Shown here: positions 1-10,180 of the stretch, in pieces
How positions within the stretch are numbered: the first letter of the stretch is position 1
How the letters are laid out: every line of letters begins with the position of its first letter
The notes under the pieces: model-generated
The model's database searches: none
Seen by the model: the letters and a program-made list of their open reading frames with translations, nothing else
Told to the model about the DNA's origin: nothing
Source: JAAXHB01 sp965214945
Lineage (GTDB): Bacteria; Actinomycetota; Acidimicrobiia; Acidimicrobiales; Aldehydirespiratoraceae
Length of the DNA stretch: 64,000 bases
NCBI GenBank assembly: GCA_965214945.1
Contig: OZ244029.1
Location: 2,604,001 to 2,668,000, forward strand
Reading direction: 5' to 3'
Program-made: the position numbers and the translations under genes

Positions 1-1
1 C

Positions 2-229
2 CGGTCGGCCCGGCGCCAAGGAGTGGGCGGGCGGCTTCTGGCGGAACTGGTGGCGCTGGCCGCGGCTCGGGGCTTTCACACCATGCTGGCCCGGATCGCC
101 GGCGGGCACGAGGCGTCCATCGGCCTTCACCACAGCGCAGGGTTCGCTGTGGTGGGCACCGAGCGACAGGTGGGCCGCAAGTTCGGGCAGTGGCTCGACG
201 TGGTGGTGATGCAAAGGATGCTGCCCTGA
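2..229 (+). CDS. GNAT-family N-acetyltransferase, C-terminal part
   Basis: This is the last 75 residues of a gene that begins outside the window. It carries the acetyl-CoA pyrophosphate-binding signature of GNAT acetyltransferases, RRQGVGG (pattern R/Q-x-x-G-x-G/A), near the start of the visible part. This is followed by the helix and the ending GFAVVGTERQVGRKFGQW typical of phosphinothricin/amino-acid acetyltransferases of the PAT type. The substrate cannot be assigned from the fragment. The frame is open to the window edge, so I annotate from the first complete codon. Confidence 0.75.
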   Translation, partial: RSARRQGVGGRLLAELVALAAARGFHTMLARIAGGHEASIGLHHSAGFAVVGTERQVGRKFGQWLDVVVMQRMLP

Positions 230-279
230 CCTGAAGCGCTCTGGCGAGCCAGCGGGCGCTGACTCGTGTGGGATCCGCG

Positions 280-361
280 TGGGCCGGGGAGGATTCGAAC
301 CTCCGTAGGCTTAGCCGACGGGTTTACAGCCCGTTCCCTTTGGCCTCTCGGGCACCGACCC
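280..361 (-). tRNA. tRNA-Tyr (anticodon GTA)
   Basis: The minus strand folds as a class II tRNA. The acceptor stem GGGTCGG pairs with CCGGCCC (one G-U), there is a CCCGAGAGG D-arm, the anticodon loop CTGTAAA reads GTA, a long variable arm follows, and the T-arm is GGTTCGAATCC. The discriminator base is A at 280. CCA is not encoded. Confidence 0.96.
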
Positions 362-410
362 TTTGAATCGGCAGCGACGATACCAAGCGACGGCCCCAGC
401 AACAAGGGAC

Positions 411-475
411 GGCAGTTGCTGGCAGCAGTTGCTGTCCGGTAGTAGTTGCTGGACTCAGCTCCAGTTGCCGGACTC
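411..475. repeat. Imperfect CAGTTGCTG repeats over the htpX 3' end
   Basis: Four or five degenerate copies of a unit containing cagttgctg or agttgctgg (for example cagttgctggcag, cagttgctgtccgg, tagttgctggactc, cagttgccggactc) run from the last codons of htpX into the downstream spacer. They are one of many gene-end repeats in the window. Confidence 0.6.
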
Positions 476-1312
476 GAGGCGGCGGATGCGCTCGGCGGTG
501 GGAGGATGCGTGCTGAAGAGCTTTACAGCACCGCCGCCGCCTCGGGCCTGAGCTTTGAGCGGGTTGACAATGTAGGCCGACGCCTGGTTGGGGTTAACGC
601 CGGAGGGGACGCGCTCGGAGTACACCTCAAGGCGGCGCAACGCGCTGGCCAGCGGCCTGCCGTCGCCCATCAGGGCCGCCGCTGAGGCGTCGGCCTGGAA
701 CTCGCGGCTGCGGCTCACGGCGGCCTGGATCAGGGTGGCCGCGATCGGCGCCAGCAGAGCGAACACAAGCTGCCCAAGGGGATGGCCGTCGCGATCGTTT
801 CCGCCCCCGCCGAACATCGCTGCGAACATGGCCATGTTGGCCACGAACGTGATGGCCATGCCGATGGCAGCGGCGACTGAACAGATCAGGATGTCGCGGT
901 TGCGGATGTGGGCGAGCTCATGGGCCAGCACGCCGCGAATCTCGTCCCAGCTCATCGCCTGGACCAGCCCTGCAGTGACGCACACCGCGGCGTTGTTGGG
1001 GTTGCGCCCAGTGGCGAAGGCGTTGGGCTGCGGGTTGGGTGAGACGTACAGCTTGGGCATCGGCATCCCGGCCCGGTTGGCGAGGTCTGCCATGATCCTG
1101 TGGTACTGAGGCATCTCGGCGGCGGACACCGGCCGGGCCCGGGCCGAGCGGATCGCCAGCTTGTCGCTGAACCAGTAGGAGTAGCCGACTATGGCGATAC
1201 CCAACAGCAGTCCGATCACCAGGCCGCTGGAGCCTCCGATCTGACCGCCCACTACGACGCACAGGCCGCCTAGCAGGGCCAGCAGTGTGAACGTCTTGGC
1301 AGCGTTGAACAT
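455..1312 (-). CDS. htpX: HtpX-like membrane zinc metalloprotease (M48)
   Basis: An M48-family integral membrane protease expected to clear damaged membrane proteins. The 285-residue protein has a hydrophobic hairpin at about residues 7-48. The zinc motif HELAH is at 131-135 (His131, Glu132, His135). Further hydrophobic stretches lie at about 143-165 and 180-198, and the third zinc ligand is Glu204 in SREFQAD. Length and order match HtpX. The ATG at 1312 directly precedes the first membrane segment. It lies downstream of the acs-HAD pair in the same direction but is separated from it by a strong hairpin, so it is probably a separate transcription unit. Confidence 0.95.
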   Translation of the reverse strand: MFNAAKTFTLLALLGGLCVVVGGQIGGSSGLVIGLLLGIAIVGYSYWFSDKLAIRSARARPVSAAEMPQYHRIMADLANRAGMPMPKLYVSPNPQPNAFATGRNPNNAAVCVTAGLVQAMSWDEIRGVLAHELAHIRNRDILICSVAAAIGMAITFVANMAMFAAMFGGGGNDRDGHPLGQLVFALLAPIAATLIQAAVSRSREFQADASAAALMGDGRPLASALRRLEVYSERVPSGVNPNQASAYIVNPLKAQARGGGGAVKLFSTHPPTAERIRRLESGNWS

Positions 1313-1344
1313 GTTGCGCCTCTCTTTAGGCCTTCGGCCTCCCG

Positions 1345-1368
1345 GCGCCGGCCCGCACGGGCCGGCGC
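1345..1368 (-). terminator. Perfect 10-bp GC hairpin between the HAD gene and htpX
   Basis: The arms gcgccggccc and gggccggcgc are perfect complements around a 4-nt loop. The hairpin lies about 60 nt past the HAD stop and before htpX. A second small UUCG-type hairpin (aggccttcggcct, 1328-1340) follows. No U-tract is present, so it could be a GC-rich intrinsic terminator or an RNA-processing structure. Confidence 0.4.
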
Positions 1369-1427
1369 ACGCTCAGGCTAAGCGCCGCTCGGGCGGTCCG
1401 CACGGGCGCCGGGGCGCTGCCAAGGGC

Positions 1428-1943
1428 TCAGGTGCGGCGGTCGTAGTAGCCGGAATGGCAGTAGAGGGCGGCGACGCCTTCGGAGCGGTACATGGCGATG
1501 ACGCGCTCGTCGTCGTCGATGGCAGCTTCGATCCGATAGCCGAACCGCCGCAGCCGGCTCAGCTCGCGGCGCTTGAAGGCGGCTGCGGAGCTGCGGTCGT
1601 AGGGCGAGCGCAGGATCAGCAGGTGAGGGCGCACCCCGTGGGCGGCGAGCCAGCCCTTGGTGATGTCGGCCAGATAGTGCGGACGGGCGGTGCAGATTAT
1701 GGTCGCCCAGCGCGGTCGTCCCCTGGCAGCACCCTCGAAGAGGCCCAATCCGGTCCGCAGCGGCGCGTCGCCAACCGCGGCCATGAAGAAGCCCCGCCAG
1801 TCCTGGCGGCGGCGCCGCAGGAAGTGCTGACGGTGCGACGCGTCTGAGATCACGCCGTCGAGGTCGAAGATCACCGCAGGCCCTGGCGCCGCCGGCGCCA
1901 GGGCCTGGCCGCCAAGCCGGTGCCAGTTGGCGGGCTCGATCAC
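1428..1943 (-). CDS. HAD-superfamily phosphatase, PNKP-phosphatase-like
   Basis: A soluble HAD hydrolase of about 171 residues. Motif I is FDLDGVISD, with the nucleophile and acid-base Asp at about 27 and 29 from this start. The motif II region is ICTARP, and the C-terminal acidic motif is AIDDDERVI followed by a YCHSGYYD tail. This resembles the phosphatase domain of T4 polynucleotide kinase-like and acid-phosphatase-type HADs; the substrate is unknown. An upstream GTG at 1982 would overlap acs by 35 bp. I prefer GTG 1943, four nt after the acs stop, because the conserved fold starts after it. Tight spacing implies co-transcription with acs. Confidence 0.75.
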   Translation of the reverse strand: MIEPANWHRLGGQALAPAAPGPAVIFDLDGVISDASHRQHFLRRRRQDWRGFFMAAVGDAPLRTGLGLFEGAARGRPRWATIICTARPHYLADITKGWLAAHGVRPHLLILRSPYDRSSAAAFKRRELSRLRRFGYRIEAAIDDDERVIAMYRSEGVAALYCHSGYYDRRT

Positions 1944-1947
1944 GGCT

Positions 1948-3951
<2,004 letters not shown>

Positions 3952-4059
3952 GGTGTGCTCCTCCTCGGTTGCTCTGCCTCGGTTGCTCTGCGGCGCGCGG
4001 CTAACGGCTGCGGGCGCCGCTCCCAGAGTAGACCCGCCAGGGAGTTAGGTATACCCGCC

Positions 4060-4097
4060 CGGGAGTTAGCGACCGGGAGTTAGCGACCGGGAGTTAG
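4060..4097. repeat. 14-bp tandem repeat containing the stop codon of the downstream-facing gene
   Basis: The unit cgggagttagcgac occurs at 4060-4073 and 4074-4087, with a third partial copy at 4088-4097. A degenerate relative (cagggagttagg) begins near 4039. On the minus strand each copy contains TAA, and the copy at 4088-4097 holds the real stop codon of the amidohydrolase (4094-4096), so the stop is present three or four times in a row. Confidence 0.85.
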
Positions 4098-5827
4098 AAG
4101 GTGCCGGCGAGGACTGTGTAGGTGTCGCGGCCTGAGCGCAGCACTTTGCCGGGCAGGGCGTCGGTCGGCTCGCCGTCTACGACGGTTGTGACACCGTTGA
4201 CCATCACCCGGTGCACACCGGTGGCCTGAGACCACAGCCGCTTGCCGTTGCCGGGAAGGTCGGCCACCAGCTCGGGGGCGGTGGCGCCGATCCGGTCGGG
4301 ATCGAACACGACGATGTCGGCGAAGCAGCCCTCGGCAATGCGGCCCCGGCGCCTCAACCCGAACAGGCGAGCGGGCCGGTCGGTGAGATGGCAGATCGCG
4401 CTCTCGAGCGTGGTGAGGCGGCGGCCGTGCAGACAGTCGTCAATCCAAGCCGTCGGATAGGAGGCCCCGGCCATGCGGTCGAGGTGCGCCCCGGCGTCGC
4501 TGCCACCGATCATCACCTGCGGATGCTCCCAGGCTTCCGCCCGGAGTCGCCAGCTCTCAGGGTCGTCGTCGGTTGGCGCCGGCCACAGCACGGTGCGCAG
4601 GTCGTCGGCTGCGCAGATGTCCACAAGACAGAAGAAGCTGCGCAGGCCGCGGGCTCGGGCGATATCGCCGACCCGTTGGCCTTTCAGCCCCTCGTTGGCA
4701 GGCGAGAAGGTGTCGCCGATGCGGTAGTCGTCCCATCCGGTGAGCCTGCTAAGGACGCCCGCTTCGGGACTAGCCGCCTGGTTCTCCAGGCGTATGAGGG
4801 TCTCGCGGTCGCGCAGGCGCCGGATGCGCTCGCCGACCGGCAGACCGAACACCTCGGACCAACCTGGCAGCATGTGCAGCGCGCAGAAACTGCCGAGGCT
4901 CATGTTCATTCCCACCAGAATCGGCATCGTGAGCGCTACCACGGTCGCGCCCGCCGCGGCAGCCCGCTCGCAGGCAGCGATCTGGTTGCGGTAGTCGTCG
5001 GGGCGGGCCGAGTCGATGGTGAGGACGTTCCAGTTGAGGGGTCGACGGCCCTCCAGCGACATCTGCGTCATAAGGCTCACCTCGTCGTCGGTGAAGCCCT
5101 TCAAGCAACCGTCGGTCACCCACTCAAGCGTGGTTCCCTCGTGCTCGGCGGTCTCGCGGCACAGTTCGAGCACCTCAGCGGGGGCGGCCCAGCGGCTGGG
5201 CACCGGCTGGCCGTCCCAGTCGTTGTGCGTGTAGCTGCGGCCGGTGGAGAAGCCGAGCCCGCCCGCAGCGAGCGACTCGGCCAGCAGCGAGCGCATGGCA
5301 TCGACCTGCTCTGGCGCGGCCTCCTCCCCCACAGCGTCGGCGCCCATCACGGCGCGGCGCAGCGCGCAGTGCCCCACCAGGAAACCCGCGTTCACGGCGG
5401 CGCCGCCGGCCTCCACCGCATGGAGATAGTCGCCGAAGCTCCACCAACTCCACGGCAATCCGGCCTCCAGCGCGTCGAGCGACATGCCCTCGACCTTCAC
5501 CATCATCTTCTTGATGTATTCGCCGTCGGATTCGTCGCCCAGCGGGGCCAGTGTGAAGCCGCAGTTGCCGCCGATCACCGACGTGACACCGAAGAGATTG
5601 GACGGCGTGGCCCTCGGATCCCAGAAGATCTGCGCGTCGTAATGGGTGTGAGGGTCGACGAAGCCGGGGCACACTACGGCACCGTCGGCGTCGATCTTTT
5701 CGGCTGCGGGCTCTTCGACGGCACCGACAGCAACGATCCGGCCGCCGCGGACACCAACGTCGGCTGTGCGGGCCGGTGCGCCGGTGCCGTCCACCAGGGT
5801 GCCGCGCCTGATGAGAGTGTCGAGCAT
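4094..5827 (-). CDS. N-acyl-D-amino-acid deacylase-like amidohydrolase
   Basis: A metal-dependent amidohydrolase of the D-aminoacylase group, predicted to hydrolyse an N-acyl or cyclic amide bond in the cytoplasm. Counted from ATG 5827 it has 577 residues. It has an N-terminal beta-sandwich strand LIRRGTLVDGTG and the metal motif HTH at 60-62 in VDPHTHYDAQ. A second histidine-bearing strand is GHCALRR, the C-terminal metal region is GGSDAGAHLDR, and the closing strand is GRIAEGCFADIVVFDP. The open frame extends 21 codons upstream, but those residues are not family-like, so I chose 5827. It has no clear operon partner. Substrate uncertain. Confidence 0.85.
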   Translation of the reverse strand: MLDTLIRRGTLVDGTGAPARTADVGVRGGRIVAVGAVEEPAAEKIDADGAVVCPGFVDPHTHYDAQIFWDPRATPSNLFGVTSVIGGNCGFTLAPLGDESDGEYIKKMMVKVEGMSLDALEAGLPWSWWSFGDYLHAVEAGGAAVNAGFLVGHCALRRAVMGADAVGEEAAPEQVDAMRSLLAESLAAGGLGFSTGRSYTHNDWDGQPVPSRWAAPAEVLELCRETAEHEGTTLEWVTDGCLKGFTDDEVSLMTQMSLEGRRPLNWNVLTIDSARPDDYRNQIAACERAAAAGATVVALTMPILVGMNMSLGSFCALHMLPGWSEVFGLPVGERIRRLRDRETLIRLENQAASPEAGVLSRLTGWDDYRIGDTFSPANEGLKGQRVGDIARARGLRSFFCLVDICAADDLRTVLWPAPTDDDPESWRLRAEAWEHPQVMIGGSDAGAHLDRMAGASYPTAWIDDCLHGRRLTTLESAICHLTDRPARLFGLRRRGRIAEGCFADIVVFDPDRIGATAPELVADLPGNGKRLWSQATGVHRVMVNGVTTVVDGEPTDALPGKVLRSGRDTYTVLAGTF

Positions 5828-5998
5828 GGCGCGCAGGGTATCGCAGCGTGTCCGCAGGCCGAAGAAGACCAGACAGCGCTCAGCGACCATTCAGACGGGG
5901 GTCAGCTATGGGGGCGGGGTCGGGAGTTCAGCCGTGAGGGCAAAGCATTACAGTTGCCTTTATGCGACTTGGACGTAGTGCCCGAGACAGGCGAGACG

Positions 5999-6062
5999 GC
6001 GCCGGGCGAATGCTAGGCAGGCGAACCCGAGGTGGGCGAACGCAAAGGGGGCGAACGCAAGA
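5999..6062. repeat. Degenerate gggcgaa repeats upstream of msrA
   Basis: About four copies of a 13-16 bp unit containing ggcgaa (ggcgaatgctaggca, ggcgaacccgaggtg, ggcgaacgcaaaggg, ggcgaacgcaagaca) lie just before the likely msrA start. They are translated only if the upstream start at 5962 is used, giving an Arg-rich N-terminus unlike MsrA. Confidence 0.6.
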
Positions 6063-6099
6063 CAGCGGAGGCCGGCTGCGCAGGTGGGACAAGACGCAG

Positions 6100-6726
6100 A
6101 TGCCAGCAGAGGCGGCGGCGCTGCCTGGACGGCCCGAGGCGATGCCAGTGCAGCCGTACGGTCATCTGGTGCTAGGAACGCCCCTAACGCCTCCGTTCCC
6201 GGCGGGTTTTGAGCGGGCGATGTTCGGGATGGGTTGCTTCTGGGGCGCTGAGCGCTTCTTCTGGCAGCTCGACGGCGTCCACACCACGGCGGTGGGCTAC
6301 GCGGGCGGCTCCACGCCGAACCCGACCTATCAGGAGGTGTGCACCGGGCGGACAGGCCACAACGAGGTGGTGCTGGTAGTGCACGATCCGAAGGTCGCCG
6401 CCTATGAGCGGCTGCTCAAGGTGTTCTGGGAGATGCACGACCCCACGCAGGGCATGCGCCAGGGCAACGACTTCGGGACGCAGTACCGCAGCGGGATTTA
6501 CACCTTCACAGCGGCTCAGCGGACGGCGGCGCTGGCGAGCCGGGAGCAGTACCAGCAGCGGCTGTGGGAGCGCGGCTTCGGCGAGATCACCACCGAGGTG
6601 CTGGACGCTCCGGCGTTCTACTATGCCGAGGAATACCACCAACAGTATTTGCAGCGCAACCCTGGCGGGTATTGCAACCACGGCTTCTGCCAGGCGAGCT
6701 ACCAGCCGGCGGAGCCTGTCGGCTGA
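6100..6726 (+). CDS. msrA: Peptide methionine (S)-S-oxide reductase
   Basis: Repairs oxidised proteins by reducing methionine-S-sulfoxide. From ATG 6100 the protein has 208 residues. It has the catalytic motif GCFWGAE with nucleophile Cys46, the substrate-pocket region YAGG-TPNPTYQEVC-TGHNE, YHQQYL, and two resolving cysteines near the C-terminus in GYCNHGFC (Cys192, Cys197). An ATG at 5962 would add 46 Arg/Gly-rich residues made of short repeats, so I prefer 6100. It is flanked by unrelated genes and appears monocistronic. Confidence 0.93.
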   Translation: MPAEAAALPGRPEAMPVQPYGHLVLGTPLTPPFPAGFERAMFGMGCFWGAERFFWQLDGVHTTAVGYAGGSTPNPTYQEVCTGRTGHNEVVLVVHDPKVAAYERLLKVFWEMHDPTQGMRQGNDFGTQYRSGIYTFTAAQRTAALASREQYQQRLWERGFGEITTEVLDAPAFYYAEEYHQQYLQRNPGGYCNHGFCQASYQPAEPVG

Positions 6727-6801
6727 CAGGGCCACGCCTTTGTAAGGCGAGCGCACGCTAGGTAAGCAAAACTGCCCAGAAACCGCAAGCAGCCGCTCGG
6801 G

Positions 6802-7725
6802 GTGGCGGCGATGCTGCTGTCGGGGCTGGGCTTCGGATCGACCGGCGCCATCACCCGCAGCCTCGAAGCCAGCGCCTGGCAGATCGCGAGCTGGCGGGGC
6901 CTGATCGGCGGAGCGGTGGTGCTGGTTTATGCGGGCGTGCGCGGACGTCGCAGGTACCCCCAGGGGGTGAGGCAGGCGTTCGGAACTCGCCAGGGGGCGA
7001 GACAAGCGTTCGGAGTTCGCGGTTTGACGCTGTCGGGGCTCTGCGCGCTGTCGATGATCTTGTTCATCTCGGCGCTGCAGAATACTGCCGTCGCCAACGT
7101 GGCCGTGATCACCGCGACGGTGCCGTTCATCGCCGCAGCTCTGGGCCGGGTCGTGCTCAACGAAGGGCTGCGCCGGTTGACGGTGGTGGCCGCTCTGGCC
7201 TCTTTCGCCGGGGTTCTCGTGACGGTCGGCGGCGGGATCACGCTCGGCTCGTCGGGGCTCGGCGGCAACCTGCAGGCGGTGGCGCTGGCGTTGACGCTGG
7301 CATGGATGATCGTGCTGATCCGCCGCTTCGAAAGCGCCGACGCCCGGGTGGACGCAGTACTGGCGATGGGCGGTGGCGGTGTGATGCTTTTCGTCCTGGC
7401 GCTGGCGGTGGCCGACCCGCTGGGCATCACCGCGGATCAGTTGCCGATGTTGGCCGTGTTCGGCGCGATCTTCGGGCTGTCGGTGCTGTTGTGGACTGAA
7501 GGCGTCAAGCTCATCCCGGCAGCCGAAGCCGGGCTTCTAGCCTCAAGCGAGACACCGTTTTCGATAGCGCTGGCGTGGATGTTTGCAGGCGAGTCGCCAC
7601 CGCTGGCCGCCGTCGTCGGCGGGCTGATCGTGGTGAGCGCGGTGCTGGGCCACGCCGGCGCCGACCTGGTGCATCAGCGTGTGAGCCGGCCGTGGTTGCG
7701 ACCGCGGCTGAGGCCGCGGTTATAA
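6802..7725 (+). CDS. EamA/DMT-superfamily transporter
   Basis: A drug/metabolite-type exporter with about ten predicted transmembrane helices in two EamA halves, of which the second begins near LGGNLQAVALALTLAWMIVL. Substrate unknown. The GTG at 6802 sits inside the first helix; the frame is open back to a TAA at 6763, so the true start may be a non-ATG codon slightly upstream (CTG 6772). The loop between helices 2 and 3 (about residues 53-73) is a 30-bp in-frame tandem duplication giving QGVRQAFGTR then QGARQAFGVR. Confidence 0.8.
   Translation: MAAMLLSGLGFGSTGAITRSLEASAWQIASWRGLIGGAVVLVYAGVRGRRRYPQGVRQAFGTRQGARQAFGVRGLTLSGLCALSMILFISALQNTAVANVAVITATVPFIAAALGRVVLNEGLRRLTVVAALASFAGVLVTVGGGITLGSSGLGGNLQAVALALTLAWMIVLIRRFESADARVDAVLAMGGGGVMLFVLALAVADPLGITADQLPMLAVFGAIFGLSVLLWTEGVKLIPAAEAGLLASSETPFSIALAWMFAGESPPLAAVVGGLIVVSAVLGHAGADLVHQRVSRPWLRPRLRPRL
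6961..7020 (+). repeat. In-frame 30-bp tandem duplication in the EamA gene
   Basis: Two 30-bp units (6961-6990 and 6991-7020) differ at about five positions and encode two 10-residue copies in a cytoplasmic loop. The length is a multiple of three, so the frame is kept. Confidence 0.85.
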
Positions 7726-7732
7726 GCGGTGT

Positions 7733-8335
7733 TCAGCTCTTAGCAGCGCGTGTCTTAACAGCGCGTGACGGCCGATAGAACATGAGAAGCTGTCCGATAC
7801 CGACGCCGACGCCGAGCAGTACGGCGATCCAGAAGCCTGTCCAGGCGTCAAGGTTGTCGTTTATCTCGAACACGGCATCTAAAGACGCATCCCCTGGGCC
7901 GAGGATCGCGGCGACCAGGCTCATCGCCGCGATCAGCACCACATACTCCCAGCCCTCCTTGGTGATCATGAAGCCCTTGTCGCGGTGCACCGTCCAGAAG
8001 GCGACGACCATCACCCCGATCAAGCCGGCAGCCGCGAACTGTGTGAGAAACCCGACCACAAGCAGCACGCCAGCGCCCATCTCAGTGAACGCTGCCAGCG
8101 CGGCGTGCAGCGGACCCGGGCGCATTCCTATCGAACGGAACCAGCGTGCCGTGCCGGCGAGCCGACCACCGCTGAAGGCCTTCTTGTAGCCATGGACGAA
8201 GATCATCGCCCCGAGCGCGATCCTCAGGATCGCCAGGCCCAGGTCGACGTGGCTGAGTTGATCAATCAGTTGCTCAATTGACTCCTCACTCAGAGCTGCA
8301 AAAACGTGCCCCCGAGATGCAAAAACGCCGACCAT
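7733..8335 (-). CDS. DoxX-family membrane protein
   Basis: A small integral membrane protein of the DoxX family, about 200 residues. It has helices at roughly residues 33-50, 73-95, 100-115 and 155-180 and the family signatures LRIALGAMIFVHGYKKAF and TEMGAGVLLVVGFLTQFAA. DoxX proteins are associated with redox or quinone-linked membrane functions; no specific role can be read here. I chose ATG 8335, because the 57 codons upstream in the same frame are Arg/Cys-rich and do not look coding. The C-terminus ends in a small duplication, RAVKTRAAKS. Confidence 0.8.
   Translation of the reverse strand: MVGVFASRGHVFAALSEESIEQLIDQLSHVDLGLAILRIALGAMIFVHGYKKAFSGGRLAGTARWFRSIGMRPGPLHAALAAFTEMGAGVLLVVGFLTQFAAAGLIGVMVVAFWTVHRDKGFMITKEGWEYVVLIAAMSLVAAILGPGDASLDAVFEINDNLDAWTGFWIAVLLGVGVGIGQLLMFYRPSRAVKTRAAKS
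7739..7766. repeat. Short duplication at the DoxX gene 3' end
   Basis: The element ttagcagcgcgtg is followed directly by the near-copy ttaacagcgcgtg. On the minus strand it gives the repeated C-terminal residues TRAVK/TRAAK just before the stop codon. Confidence 0.65.
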
Positions 8336-8487
8336 GGGGCCAAATGTACACTGCTGCGACGGCTGCCGCAAGGACGACGCCGCAGCAGCGCGGCACAGGA
8401 CCTGACGACAGCGACGCTGGCAGCTGCTGACTCGGGAAGCTCGGGAACCATGCCACGTGATAACGAGTCGGTGATCGCAGGCCCTCC

Positions 8488-9732
8488 ATGATCGCGCCTC
8501 TGGCAACGGTGGAAGTCGTCTCGGCAGCCCGAACGGCCGTACGACCCTGCGACACAGACCTGGCGGGGTGGCATCCAGTGACGCTGGCGGGGGCAGTCGG
8601 CCAGGCAGGGCTCGACCGAGCCGGCATAGGCGCCGACGAGCTGGACGAAGTGGTCGTCGGATGTGCCGACCCGGTAGGCGCGTGCGGCGCCGACGCGGCG
8701 CGCGCTGTGGTGCTGGCGGCGGGCTGGCCCGCGTCGGTGGGCGGGCACGTAATCGACCGGGCCGAGACCAGCGGGGCGGCCGCAGTGCAGATCGCAGCGG
8801 CGGTGATCCGCTCGGGACAGGCCAAAACGGTGATGGTGATCGGGCTGGGCGTGTGCTCGGTGGTTCCGCCCGGAGCGGCAGCCCTCAGCCGTGGCTACGG
8901 CGTGCCGTGGCAGGGCGTGGCCCGCCGTTTCGCCGACCGGGGTGGGCTGCTTCCGCCGCCGCGGTTGGCCGAGCGCGCCGCGGCGGCCGCCGGCATCAGG
9001 CGAAGCTGCCTCGACGCCGGAGCCGAGCAGTCACGGCGGCGGCGCTCCCGTTGGAGCGCCGCCGCACGCTCCGCAGAATGCGTCGCAATCGTGGAGATCC
9101 CGGGCCTGGTGACCTGCGACGTGATCCGCGACTGGGGTGACACGGCCGCGCTGCCTCCGCTGTTCGACGCCGACGGCATGCTCAGCGCCGCGTCTTTCGC
9201 TCCGCCGGCCGACTGTGTGGCCGCTCTTGTGCTGCGAGAGGGCCCCAGTGACGGTGACCCGCTCGCTGAAATCAAGGGGATCGGGCGGGTCGCGGGCATT
9301 GGGCGCGCCTCGGGTGACCCGTTCGACCCGACCGGGGCTGTGGCGTGTGCCGTGGAGCGGGCGCTACGCAAGACCAACGCTGATGCGGGCCGCACCGAAT
9401 CGGCGCTGGCGGCACCCATCGGGTTGGACGACATGGACGAGATCGCGGTGTCGGAGCCCGACGTGGCGACCGTTGCGCTGGTGGCCCGTGAGCTCGGCAT
9501 CGACACCGCACGGTTGAACCCGGCTGGCGGCGCAACGGCCACGGGCTACGCCGAGGCCGCAGAGGAGCTGCGGCTCATGACGGACGGCCTGACGCGCCGT
9601 TCCAGGGTCAACCAGCATCATCAGGCGCACCTGCTTACGATCAGCGCCGGCCCCACGGGGTCCGCAGCCATCGTGTGGCAAACGCCTGCCGCACCCACAT
9701 CGGATGATGCGCGCGTCAAGAGGCTGACATGA
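8488..9732 (+). CDS. Thiolase-fold protein lacking all catalytic residues
   Basis: A 414-residue homologue of thiolases/acetyl-CoA acetyltransferases. The N-terminal layout (VVSAARTAVRP, ELDEVVVGCADPVG) and C-terminal layout (ARLNPAGGATATGY, then TISAGPTGSAAIVW) are recognisable. The nucleophile cysteine of the N-R-x-C-x-S-G motif is Glu93 (DRAETSG), the histidine of the GHP motif is Tyr354, and the second cysteine (CxGGGxG) is Thr384. The central region is short and Arg-rich around residues 181-195. It should not be an active thiolase; a binding or scaffold role is possible. It overlaps the next gene by ATGA, indicating translational coupling. Confidence 0.75.
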   Translation: MIAPLATVEVVSAARTAVRPCDTDLAGWHPVTLAGAVGQAGLDRAGIGADELDEVVVGCADPVGACGADAARAVVLAAGWPASVGGHVIDRAETSGAAAVQIAAAVIRSGQAKTVMVIGLGVCSVVPPGAAALSRGYGVPWQGVARRFADRGGLLPPPRLAERAAAAAGIRRSCLDAGAEQSRRRRSRWSAAARSAECVAIVEIPGLVTCDVIRDWGDTAALPPLFDADGMLSAASFAPPADCVAALVLREGPSDGDPLAEIKGIGRVAGIGRASGDPFDPTGAVACAVERALRKTNADAGRTESALAAPIGLDDMDEIAVSEPDVATVALVARELGIDTARLNPAGGATATGYAEAAEELRLMTDGLTRRSRVNQHHQAHLLTISAGPTGSAAIVWQTPAAPTSDDARVKRLT

Positions 9733-10070
9733 GCGGCAGCTGGCACATCGGAAGCACCAAGACGAGAATCGCTGTGACGGCGGTGGCGGCTACCGGACTT
9801 GCCGTCGCGGCGCTGCTGCTCGACATGGCGCGGGTGGCGGTTGCGGTAGTGGCTGCCTATGCGATCCTGCGGCTGGGTTTCGCCATGCTGCGCAACCTGG
9901 TACGGCCCCTTCCCGAGCCGCCAGCACCCGGTGAGCTGCGCAAAGTCAAGCTCCACTACCACTGCGGCATCTGTGGCACCGAGGTGAGGATGACCGTGGC
10001 ACCGGACGAAGACCCGGAACCGCCCCGCCACTGCCAGGACGAGATGGACTTGGTGGCCCCCATCGAGTGA
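9729..10070 (+). CDS. Small membrane protein with a C-terminal Cys/His zinc-ribbon-like tail
   Basis: A 113-residue protein with two hydrophobic segments (about residues 11-28 and 32-48). A cytoplasmic tail follows, containing CGICGTEV (two cysteines spaced CxxC) and RHCQDEMDLV (His-Cys), compatible with one zinc site. No function is recognised. Its ATG overlaps the stop of the thiolase-like gene (ATGA), so the two are likely co-translated and may act together. Followed by GC-rich repeats. Confidence 0.75.
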   Translation: MSGSWHIGSTKTRIAVTAVAATGLAVAALLLDMARVAVAVVAAYAILRLGFAMLRNLVRPLPEPPAPGELRKVKLHYHCGICGTEVRMTVAPDEDPEPPRHCQDEMDLVAPIE

Positions 10071-10140
10071 CGCCCCGCGGTTTCCCATCCCGCGGTTTCC
10101 CATCCGGGCGGTTTCCCACCTCGCGGTTTTTTATCCGGGC
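10071..10140. repeat. Degenerate cgcggtttccc repeats after the zinc-ribbon gene
   Basis: Four units of 16-20 bp (ccgcggtttcccatc, ccgcggtttcccatcc, gggcggtttcccacc, tcgcggttttttatcc) start right after the stop codon of the preceding gene. Confidence 0.75.
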
Positions 10141-10180
10141 GGCCATCGTTGGTGCGCAGAAGATCAGTCTGATACGCAGA

